Origin: Verrucomicrobiota bacterium
GTDB taxonomy: Bacteria > Verrucomicrobiota > Verrucomicrobiia > Chthoniobacterales > JAFAMB01
DNA: 64,000 nucleotides
Assembly: GCA_019247695.1 (NCBI GenBank)
Contig: JAFBAP010000084.1
Location: forward strand, 81,095-145,094
Reading direction: 5' to 3'
The notes under the pieces were generated by a model, which worked only from the letters and a program-made list of their open reading frames with translations, did no database searches and had not been told where the DNA came from. The position numbers were made by a program, and so were the translations under genes. Shown here one piece after another: positions 57,061 to 64,000 of this stretch. The stretch's first letter is position 1. Every line of letters begins with the position of its first letter.

Positions 57061-59680
57061 AATCGTGCTCGGCCCAGGCGCCAGCCTCGCTCCGGCCGGG
57101 CCAGTCATCGATGACGGCACGCTCGACATCTCCCAAAGCGGTAACCAGATCATCGGTCCGTTGAGCGGTTCGGGCACGCTGGACCTCGGCGGTAGCGTTT
57201 TAACGGTCAACACCTCGGTGAGCACGACCTTCACCGGGACGATCGAGAGTAACGGCACTACCGGGGGCCTGATAACCGCGGGTACCGGCACGCTTACCCT
57301 CACAGGTTACAGCTCCTACGTGGGCCCGTCTGTTCTCGGCGACGGTACTTTGGTGATCGGTCACTCCAATGCCCTGGGCACTGGGCCCATCGTTGTCGCC
57401 GGTGCGGGCACCCTGACCACTCAGGGTGGCAACTACACATTGCCGAACGCAATTGACCTTGTGCCGACGCTCACTTTGGACGTGAATTCAGGCGCGTTGA
57501 CCCTGAGCGGCCACATCTTCGGCGGTCCTCATGAAGGACTCCTGAAAACCGGGGCTGGTGATTTGACGATTACCGGGAACAACGCCTACGTCGGCAATAC
57601 CATGCTGGGCGATGGGTCCAAACCCGGCGGGACGTTGACGGTGGGCAGTAACACCGCACTCGGCGATTCGAGCAATCCGGATAACGCCATCCTGCAGGTT
57701 GCGACGAACTCACACGCGACGTTGACGACGACCGGTTCGCAGCCGCTCGCGCTTGCGGACGCCGTCCAGCTCAACAACTCGGATCCGGGCTCCAACCTGA
57801 CCATCCTGACGGGCGGATCTAACGTGCCGGATCTGGCGCTTACGGGGACCGTCAGTGGCGTCGGCGGTATTACCAAAGCAGGAGAGGGGACGCTTACGCT
57901 TTCCGGAAACAACACCTATGAAGGCGGAACGAACGTCAGCGGCGGGACGCTCGCCGTGGACAACCCTCACGCCCTCGGCACCGGTGCGGTCGTAAACTCC
58001 GGCACGCTCCAGACCGGCGGCTCCAATCACCTCATCGCAATTGCGTCCGGCTTCACCCAGACCTCGAGCGGGTTGCTGAATCTCAACGTGGTTAACTCCG
58101 GGAAGTTGTCTCCGGCCCCTTACGTTGCCGGTGCTCCGGTCCTGAACTACGACGCGGTCCTCGTTGCCGGGACGGCAAATGTGGCCGGCAGCAAGGTATT
58201 CTTAAGCTTCCGGAACCTCGGTTTGGCGCTCCCCAGCCAGGGTCAGCGTTACACGGTTCTCACCTCGCTCAGCGGACCAGTCGTCGGCCGGTTCGACGGC
58301 AGCAACGGGTATACCGACGCGGCAACGTTCAACCCGGCGTTCAAAGCGGCTGCCGCGTACGACGATAATGGCAATGACGCGGTCACCCTGACCATGCTGC
58401 TGCCGTTTACCTCCCTCGACCGCCTGACGGCGAACGAACAGGCAGTCGCCCGGTACATCGACGCGTACGACACAACCTATACCACCGGTGATTTTGCGGA
58501 TAACATCGTCGCCGGTCTTAACCTCGAGACCTACAATAAGCCCGGTGCATTGGCTTCCGCGCTGAACGAGCTGTCACCGCAACGGCTTCAGGTCCTTTCC
58601 ACGATCGCCTTTGACAACTTCACATTCTCCGCGCAGCAGCTCGCGGATCATCTGGCGAACTTGCGCGACGGCATCTCCGGCTTGGATACCTCGGGCCTGG
58701 TCATGATGGATGCCTCACTGGCGCCAAGCCTCGCACGAATCAAGAATCACCTGTTGGCCGCTCCGCTGGAATCCGATGAGCTGCAGGAGACCGGTATCGG
58801 CGGCATCCAGGATTCAACGGTGCCGGCTGCGATCGTGACGCCTAACCGCTGGGGCGCATTTATCGACGGTGACGTGATCCTGGCCGACTTCAGCCACAAC
58901 CAGAACGTACCGCAGGCAGATTACACCGCGGGTGGCGTCATGGCCGGTGTCGATTACCGGTTGACTGATCACCTGACCATCGGTGCGCTCTTTAACTACA
59001 TCCATTCGGAGGCATCGCTCGACGGCGAGGGCAGCCGCGCCTCGATCGACAGCTATCAGGGCGGCCTGTACGGAGCGTACGCGCAACACGGTTGGTACGC
59101 CAATGCGCTCGCTACCTACGGATTCAATGACGATTCCACCAGCCGCAGGATCAGATTCGCCGGTGTGGACCGGACGGCCGCCGCGGACCCGAGCGGCAAC
59201 CAGTACGCGGGCGATATCGCCGGCGGCTATGAGTTCCACCTCGGCCGGCTCGCGATCGGGCCGAATCTCGGTCTCGATTACGTGCACTGGGATTTGGATC
59301 GCTTCACCGAAAGCGGCGCCGGCGTGGCCAGCCTTGACATCAGAAAGCAGAGCGCTGACTCGCTACGCTCGAAGGTTGGTCTCACGGCGCGGTACCAGTG
59401 CCGGCTCGGATGGATCGCGGTTACCCCGCACTTCAGCGCCTACTGGCAACACGAGTACCTCGACGACAGCCGGGATATCTCGAGTTCCTTCAGCCAGCCG
59501 GGCATCGGCACCTTCACAGTGCAAACGACCGTACCGGGCCGGGATAGTGCCTTGCTGGACGGAGGAATCGACGCTGACCTCACCAAGAACGTGCTCCTCT
59601 ACGCGGATACCCAAGGGCAAATCGGCTCCGGCAACGCAATCGCCGGGTCGATTCAACTCGGGCTCAGAATCGCCTTCTAA
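56804..59680 (+). CDS. Autotransporter, rest of passenger and translocator barrel (second fragment)
   Basis: In-frame ORF from GTG 56804, but coding really continues from about 56657. It contains two or three more PATR/beta-helix units, a linker region with SALNELSPQRLQVLSTIAF (about 580-598), and the ~280-residue autotransporter barrel, from NRWGAFIDGDVILADFSHNQ to the C-terminal ...AGSIQLGLRIAF ending in Phe, as outer-membrane proteins require. The barrel would export and anchor the passenger at the cell surface (type Va secretion). A terminator follows. Confidence 0.9.
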   Translation: MVANGTFDISQGGNQTIGDLSGSGTVKLGSRQLSVGTANSTTFSGSLADGGIAGGVGGSLVKQGTGTLTLLGTNTYTGGTTILAGKIVLGPGASLAPAGPVIDDGTLDISQSGNQIIGPLSGSGTLDLGGSVLTVNTSVSTTFTGTIESNGTTGGLITAGTGTLTLTGYSSYVGPSVLGDGTLVIGHSNALGTGPIVVAGAGTLTTQGGNYTLPNAIDLVPTLTLDVNSGALTLSGHIFGGPHEGLLKTGAGDLTITGNNAYVGNTMLGDGSKPGGTLTVGSNTALGDSSNPDNAILQVATNSHATLTTTGSQPLALADAVQLNNSDPGSNLTILTGGSNVPDLALTGTVSGVGGITKAGEGTLTLSGNNTYEGGTNVSGGTLAVDNPHALGTGAVVNSGTLQTGGSNHLIAIASGFTQTSSGLLNLNVVNSGKLSPAPYVAGAPVLNYDAVLVAGTANVAGSKVFLSFRNLGLALPSQGQRYTVLTSLSGPVVGRFDGSNGYTDAATFNPAFKAAAAYDDNGNDAVTLTMLLPFTSLDRLTANEQAVARYIDAYDTTYTTGDFADNIVAGLNLETYNKPGALASALNELSPQRLQVLSTIAFDNFTFSAQQLADHLANLRDGISGLDTSGLVMMDASLAPSLARIKNHLLAAPLESDELQETGIGGIQDSTVPAAIVTPNRWGAFIDGDVILADFSHNQNVPQADYTAGGVMAGVDYRLTDHLTIGALFNYIHSEASLDGEGSRASIDSYQGGLYGAYAQHGWYANALATYGFNDDSTSRRIRFAGVDRTAAADPSGNQYAGDIAGGYEFHLGRLAIGPNLGLDYVHWDLDRFTESGAGVASLDIRKQSADSLRSKVGLTARYQCRLGWIAVTPHFSAYWQHEYLDDSRDISSSFSQPGIGTFTVQTTVPGRDSALLDGGIDADLTKNVLLYADTQGQIGSGNAIAGSIQLGLRIAF

Positions 59681-59713
59681 GCCGGCGCGGATCTGAACGA
59701 ATCTCACCGCATT

Positions 59714-59756
59714 GTCCCGCCGGGCAGACATCTGTCCGGCGGGACCTTTGTTTTCT
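59714..59756 (+). terminator. Rho-independent terminator after the autotransporter
   Basis: A 14-15 bp stem, gtcccgccgggcaga / tctgtccggcgggac with a two-base loop (one G-T pair), followed by 'ctttgttttc'. It lies 33 bp after the stop. Confidence 0.85.
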
Positions 59757-59964
59757 ACCGGAAGGGCCATCCGGCAAGGGTATCCTGACCGGAGGCAAAC
59801 GGCGGCCGCAGGTACGGGACGACAAAATACCCTTAACCCCGGCCGGCACGATTCTTTTGACGCTTACGCGCACTTCGTCGATCGTAACCCTGCCTCCGCG
59901 TCGTAACGCTCTCGAGCAAACCACCGGACGCCTTAAAGTCCTGGCTTGGTTGAGCCACGATAAC

Positions 59965-60717
59965 ATGCTTATGCCCGTGGACGTCCTTTCAGTAAACAAC
60001 CTCCGTAAGCAATACGGCCACAGCACTGCCGTCGACGGAATCTCCTTTAGCGTCGGCACTCGGGAAATCGTTGGGCTTTTGGGGCCAAACGGGGCGGGTA
60101 AAACCACGACCATCAATATGGTCCTGGGCGTGCTCTCGCCCAGTTCGGGTACCATCCGCATCGACGGTGTCGACCTCACTACACGTCGTTCCCGGGCGCT
60201 GCAGCGTACGAATTTTGCGGCCACTTATGCGCCGCTGCCCGGCAATCTGACCGTGGTGCAGAACCTTCGCTTTTTCGGACTTCTTTACGGGATGCGAGAT
60301 CTATCCGAACGCATCGCGACCGTGTTGGAGCAATTCAAACTTGAGCCGTTCCGGGATGTAAAGTGCGGGGTGCTGTCCTCCGGAGAGCAAGCGCGCGCGG
60401 GCCTGGCTAAAGCCCTGCTCAGCCGGCCGAACCTTTTGTTGCTGGATGAGCCGACCGCCTCCCTCGATCCGGCGACTGCCCGGGAACTGCGCGCTGAGAT
60501 TCGGGCATTTACCATGCAGGGCAGCAGCGGGATTCTGTGGACCTCGCACAACATGTACGAAGTCGAAGAGGTGTGCGACCGGGTGCTCTTCCTTTCCCGC
60601 GGCCGGATCTTGCTGGAAGGTGACCCCAAGGCGCTGCCCGGTGAGTTCGGCAAAGCGAGCCTGGAAGAATTGTTCATCGCCGTGGCCCGCGAGCCGCTGG
60701 CGCTTGAGCTCGAATAA
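59965..60717 (+). CDS. ABC-2-type exporter ATPase
   Basis: 250 residues from ATG 59965 (ATG 59971 also possible). Walker A GLLGPNGAGKTTT, signature LSSGEQARAGLAKAL, Walker B LLLLDEPTASLDP, switch His TSHNMYEVEEVC. Signature starts LSSGE instead of LSGGQ, seen in ABC-2 exporters. Stops five bases before the permease gene, with which it makes a two-component exporter; substrate unknown. Confidence 0.9.
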   Translation: MLMPVDVLSVNNLRKQYGHSTAVDGISFSVGTREIVGLLGPNGAGKTTTINMVLGVLSPSSGTIRIDGVDLTTRRSRALQRTNFAATYAPLPGNLTVVQNLRFFGLLYGMRDLSERIATVLEQFKLEPFRDVKCGVLSSGEQARAGLAKALLSRPNLLLLDEPTASLDPATARELRAEIRAFTMQGSSGILWTSHNMYEVEEVCDRVLFLSRGRILLEGDPKALPGEFGKASLEELFIAVAREPLALELE

Positions 60718-60721
60718 GCCG

Positions 60722-61528
60722 ATGGTGCAATTTAATCGTGTCGCCGCGATCGTGCTGCGGCAGGTTTACCTGCTGCGTGGCAGCCCCGCACGCATTTTGC
60801 CGCTTTTCGTTTGGGTGGCAATCGACGTCGTGCTTTGGGGCTTCATTACCCGCTACCTTAATGCCGTCGCCTCTGCCGGGTTCAACTTCGTGCCGGCACT
60901 GCTGGGGGCGGTGCTAATGTGGGACTTTTTTGGCCGGGTCATGTACGGGGTGACCACGGCCTTTTTCGAGGACGTCTGGTCCCGCAATTTCCTCAACCTG
61001 TTTGCCACGCCGCTGTCGATCCTCGAGTACCTCAGCGGCTTGGTGCTCACCAGCATTGCCACCAGTTCGATCGGGCTCGTGGCAATGCTGCTCCTGGCAG
61101 GCAGCGCCTTCGGCTTGTCCTTCTTCGTTTACGGCCTGCTGTTCATCCCGTTCCTCCTGGTCCTGTTTCTGTTCGGCATCGCCTTGGGAATTTTCGGCAG
61201 CGCCGTGGTGCTGCGGCTCGGGCCGTCCGCCGAATGGTTTATCTGGCCCATTCCCGCCTTGCTCTCTCCTTTCGCCGGGGTCTTTTACCCGATTTCGACC
61301 CTCCCTGCGTGGATGCGAGGGGTGTCCGCGGCATTGCCGCCTTCATACGTATTTGAGGCCATGCGGGCCATCCTTTCAGGCGGGGCGGTGTCCGGGGCCA
61401 AGCTGGCGTTCGGTGCCGGGCTGGCCGTCATCTACATCGTCGGCGCGTGCTGGTTCTTTACGCGCATTTATCGGCGGGCGGTCCGCACCGGCCTGTTGGT
61501 CCGCTACAGCGCCGAGACGTTGAGCTGA
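60722..61528 (+). CDS. ABC-2-type exporter permease
   Basis: 268 residues from ATG 60722. Six hydrophobic segments (LFVWVAIDVVLWGFITRYL, ALLGAVLMWDFFGR, IGLVAMLLLAGSAFGLS, LLFIPFLLVLFLFGIALGIF, LLSPFAGVFYPISTLP, AVIYIVGACWFFTR). FYPISTLPAWMRGVSAALPPSYVFEAMR is the ABC-2 membrane signature. Pairs with the ATPase upstream. Confidence 0.9.
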   Translation: MVQFNRVAAIVLRQVYLLRGSPARILPLFVWVAIDVVLWGFITRYLNAVASAGFNFVPALLGAVLMWDFFGRVMYGVTTAFFEDVWSRNFLNLFATPLSILEYLSGLVLTSIATSSIGLVAMLLLAGSAFGLSFFVYGLLFIPFLLVLFLFGIALGIFGSAVVLRLGPSAEWFIWPIPALLSPFAGVFYPISTLPAWMRGVSAALPPSYVFEAMRAILSGGAVSGAKLAFGAGLAVIYIVGACWFFTRIYRRAVRTGLLVRYSAETLS

Positions 61529-61580
61529 AAGGCTTCGAAATGGAAGAAACGGAAAACTGCTCTCGAGCGCACTTGCCTGA

Positions 61581-62474
61581 TTACATAAGAAAGTCGGTCA
61601 ACGCTGCGGTTACGGTATTGCCCCCTTCGTGCTGTAACCAGTGGCCAATGGTATCAAACGAACGCATGCTTCCGGAGTCGCACAGGCCCAGACTTGCTTC
61701 AGCCAGGCCGCTCTCAAGCGCCGGATCCTGAGTGCCCCAAAGTACCAGCGCCGGCACGCGCACCCGCTCCGGGATTCTCCACTTTCGCGGCAGCGCGCGG
61801 TACCAGTTCAGCATGGCCGTCAGCGCTCCCGGTTGCGACCACGCCTGACGGTAAATCGCGAAATCTCCTGCGCGGAACGCGGCGAGGCGGCTGGTGCGTC
61901 TCAGCATGGTTCTCAAGGCGCGGAAATTCCGTGCGCTCAACGCCACTTCGGGAAGCCAAGGCAGCTGAAAAAATGCGATGTACGAGCTGCGCAGGGCTTG
62001 CATGGGTGACCGGAACAGGTATGGCCCAAGCACACCCGGATGCGGTGCGTTAAGGATCGCCACCCGCTCTACCCGCTCCGCGAAGCGTGCCGCTGCCCAC
62101 CAGGCGACGACTCCGCCCCAATCGTGACCGGCTAATCGAAAGCGGCGCACCCCGAGCGCCTCGGCCAGGGCGATCACGTCGGCGGCGAGCAGATCGAGTT
62201 GATACGCATGTACGCCGCGGGGTTTGTCGCTGGTGCCGTAACCCCGCTGATCCACAGCCACCACCCGCAAGCCCGCCCGCGCCAGGGGCGCGATCTGCCG
62301 GCGCCAGCCCCACCAGCATTCCGGAAAGCCGTGCAGCAACAGGGTTACCGGTCCGTGCTGCGGCCCAGCCTCCACGCAGTGCAGCCGCAGACGCCCGGCC
62401 TGTCGCATGGTATGTTCGAGATCCACTCCCTCCAGGACCGTCGGCCCGTAACTTCCCGCGTGACTCGTTTCCAT
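61581..62474 (-). CDS. Alpha/beta hydrolase, epoxide hydrolase/haloalkane dehalogenase-like
   Basis: 297 residues, no signal. LLLHGFPECWWGWRRQI supplies the HGFP oxyanion stretch; nucleophile Asp in GHDWGGVVAWW (about 122); acid Asp in WGTQDPAL; His in IGHWLQHE. Lid helices contain the conserved Tyr in FAIYRQAW and NWYRAL, typical of epoxide hydrolases. Convergent with the ABC permease gene. Substrate unknown. Confidence 0.9.
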   Translation of the reverse strand: METSHAGSYGPTVLEGVDLEHTMRQAGRLRLHCVEAGPQHGPVTLLLHGFPECWWGWRRQIAPLARAGLRVVAVDQRGYGTSDKPRGVHAYQLDLLAADVIALAEALGVRRFRLAGHDWGGVVAWWAAARFAERVERVAILNAPHPGVLGPYLFRSPMQALRSSYIAFFQLPWLPEVALSARNFRALRTMLRRTSRLAAFRAGDFAIYRQAWSQPGALTAMLNWYRALPRKWRIPERVRVPALVLWGTQDPALESGLAEASLGLCDSGSMRSFDTIGHWLQHEGGNTVTAALTDFLM

Positions 62475-62814
62475 TAGTGTGCCTTCGCTGTTTCCGAGGA
62501 GCTCGGCTGCGCACGAAAATCAGGCGCGAGCCTCCCGTGTATCCCGAGCCTACGCTTCGTTCGCACGGGCCGGCTGCTCTTGTACGGTTCCCGCTTTGTT
62601 AGATTGATCCTGAAGTCGTCGGGGAAAACGGTCCACGGCAAACTAACTTTTTTCTGGTTATCGCCTGCAGGCCGGCCAGCACCTTCCCGACCCCGCTCCG
62701 GCATAGGGTGCAGGCGACAGGCAAAAGGCACCCGGCGAGAAGAACCTCTCGGAAACGCCTTCGCGCCGGTTGGCGCTGGAATCGCTCGAACCAGGTGCCG
62801 GACACCACGAGTGC
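62475..62814. other. Spacer without gene
   Basis: 340 bp with no credible ORF on either strand; no repeats noticed until about 62815. Confidence 0.5.
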
Positions 62815-63020
62815 GACCTGTCCCTGTCAATCGGGTCTGTCCCCGTTAGACCGTCAAACGGGTCTGTCCCCATTAGGTCCCATCGCGCCTGTCCCCGTTG
62901 GCGCGTCATTGCGACCTGTCCCCATAGCGCACCTCGAAACGCTGATGAGGGGTGACGACTCCTCGCCGCAGACGCCGGGGCACGCTTACCTTAGCGCCAG
63001 TGGGACCCGTCCCCGTGGCC
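62815..63020. repeat. REP-like array of 'cctgtcccc' / GGGGACAGRC units
   Basis: Five close copies of [gc][gt]ctgtccc[ct] at about 62817, 62835, 62860, 62887 and 62914, each followed by short inverted stretches (for example cgggtctgtccccgt then gaccgtcaaacgggtctgtc), and a diverged sixth (cccgtccccg) near 63010. GGGGACAGACCC-type motifs are well-known REP sequences beside RAYT transposases, one of which lies 670 bp away. Confidence 0.7.
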
Positions 63021-63687
63021 GCTAAGGTAAAGATCGAGGGGCGACTGACCCCTCCCGCGTCTGAGCCGGCCGATAAAAGGGGCAAGCGGGTATGCAAAAT
63101 TAACGTCGCATGACAGATGCGAATGAGCGTTCCTAAAGCGGTTGTGCCCGCGATGGGAGCGGCATCAATATTGCCCGTTCACTTGACGACGGAGCCCGAA
63201 TAGGTCACGCGTTTTCCGAATGGCGGGACAGTAAACCCGGCAAAACTGGCCCCCGCCCTTGTGAGGAAAAGGCAGCGATGACCGCTTCCCCGGCAGCACC
63301 CCGGCATGGAAAGAAACAAGCACCCGCCTACGCCGTCTCCGCTTGCCCGAGGCGGCGGACAAAGGCGCAGCGGCCATTTCGGTAGTGGCCGTGTCGGTGA
63401 CCGCTGCACCCTCCGCATCCAGGGCGTAATGGGCCAGGTTAACATCCGCCGCTTTACGGAGAGACAGGCGCGAAGAGCGGGCCCACCCCTCATATGGGTT
63501 CAGAGAGCTTCGACGCTGCCTACAGCCGCACGAACTGTCGGCAAGGTGCGCCAAGCCCCTTTTTGCTGCAGCCCGGAGGGCGTACGGCTTGAGGTTGGTT
63601 GCTCAGTCACCATTTCACCGCCGCACCCGTCCAAAACCGCTCGGACCCCCAGCTTCGAGCGTTAACTGTCCAAGCTACTTGTCCGCC
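63021..63687. other. Spacer between REP array and RAYT
   Basis: 667 bp; long open frames are shadow-like (high R/P/S content, no family). Nothing supported. Confidence 0.5.
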
Positions 63688-63999
63688 TCAGCCCGGGGCG
63701 GCGCGCGCCGGCACGGCCCGGCCCCGCCAGCACACAAACCACTCCGCCCCGCCCCCTTCGGCCGCCCCCGCCGACTCAGCGCCCGGCCCGGGCGGCTGGC
63801 CCGGGCCCCGCCAGAAGCTCAACTGTTCTTCGACAAAGCGGCGGCTGCCCAGTACCAGCCCGTTGGTCAGAAAGCGCAGCCGGCAGCCCAGGCTCACCCC
63901 GGCCGGCAACGCCCCTTTTTCCTGCTCGACCACCCGGCGGGCCACCTCGGGCTCTATCACCGCCTGCTCCGGCTTAGCAGCCACCACCCCGGCCCGAAA
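63688..63999 (-). CDS. C-terminal part of a REP-associated tyrosine transposase (RAYT), runs off the right edge
   Basis: The frame stays open to the edge (FRAGV before the nominal start). ALPAGVSLGCRLRFLTNGLV then LGSRRFVEEQLSFWRG match the stretch '..CRxRxFTDGxVLGSxxFVEExL' typical of the C-terminus of Verrucomicrobial RAYTs. The catalytic HUH and Tyr motifs would lie outside the window. The extreme C-terminus is unusually G/P/A-rich, perhaps after frame decay. Confidence 0.6.
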   Translation of the reverse strand, partial: FRAGVVAAKPEQAVIEPEVARRVVEQEKGALPAGVSLGCRLRFLTNGLVLGSRRFVEEQLSFWRGPGQPPGPGAESAGAAEGGGAEWFVCWRGRAVPARAAPG

Positions 64000-64000
64000 C

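Noticed and set aside
60446..60721. Extended start of the ABC-2 permease
   Set aside because: It lies within the ATPase gene in a shadow frame; ATG 60722 begins the hydrophobic protein.
62815..63020. CRISPR array
   Set aside because: Repeat spacing is irregular (about 18-27 bp), units are short and self-complementary; it fits REP sequences near a RAYT.
1..64000. tRNA or rRNA genes
   Set aside because: No cloverleaf-type TTCGANTC signatures flanked by pairing stems or rRNA sequence were found by reading.

Overview
This is a GC-rich chromosomal window from a Gram-negative, free-living heterotroph. Gram-negative features include a type V autotransporter, an outer-membrane barrel domain, periplasmic binding proteins and Tat/Sec signal peptides. 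Gene content and the style of the intergenic repeats (hairpin-rich 'gggactgaagtccc / ggcccgttgggcc' elements, 'acacggcgaacacgg' strings, a RAYT transposase with GGGACAGACCC repeats) best suit a soil Verrucomicrobiota (Spartobacteria/Chthoniobacterales-like). This is inference; no rRNA or other phylogenetic marker except asnS is present.

Layout. 1-10.8 kb: 5'-truncated S53 (sedolisin) peptidase with seven 56-residue repeats, an inverted-repeat intergenic element, an O-methyltransferase, a beta-hydroxyacid dehydrogenase, asnS, a phoU-like gene with pstB (no pstSCA), a second repeat cluster, and a secreted lipase-like hydrolase. 10.9-13.3 kb (minus): a candidate RiPP locus. It has a secreted protein of unknown role, a precursor whose C-terminus is almost only W, G, N, H and P with ten W-x-N motifs, and a GrrM/OscB-like radical SAM/SPASM maturase broken by a one-base frameshift. 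13.4-24.9 kb: Zn-dependent alcohol dehydrogenase with a DoxX/SRPBCC-like partner, a CsbD-like 59-aa protein, an SDR, a dienelactone hydrolase lacking its N-terminus, an assimilatory nitrate reductase that stops in a flavoprotein-style linker, a degenerate receiver protein, exported MsrB, and a SHOCT/DUF4352-like membrane protein. 25-38.4 kb: acyl desaturase, MalEFG-type sugar importer (no ATPase gene), aldo/keto reductase, and a five-gene operon (sugar-binding protein, two-domain ATPase, two permeases, L-fuconate dehydratase) that suggests uptake and oxidative degradation of L-fucose or a related sugar. 39-42.9 kb: glycosyltransferase and polysaccharide deacetylase, then a paralogue of the DUF4352-like protein. 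43-49.4 kb: ArsR repressor with an AHSA1 protein and a palindromic operator, further SRPBCC proteins, small conserved proteins, a Tat-exported metallophosphoesterase and an ECF sigma factor.

49.9-64 kb: a catalase-related pseudogene with three lesions, one being a 10 x 18 bp expansion that resembles the REP-like repeats near the right end; a Tat-signal-bearing SDR; a giant autotransporter split by loss of one G from a G run in the middle of a 300-bp repeat array; an ABC-2 exporter pair; an epoxide-hydrolase-like protein; and a REP/RAYT region running off the right edge.

The main candidates for something new are the W-x-N triceptide-like locus, the unknown secreted protein beside it, and the recurrent pattern of genes truncated or broken next to dispersed repeats.
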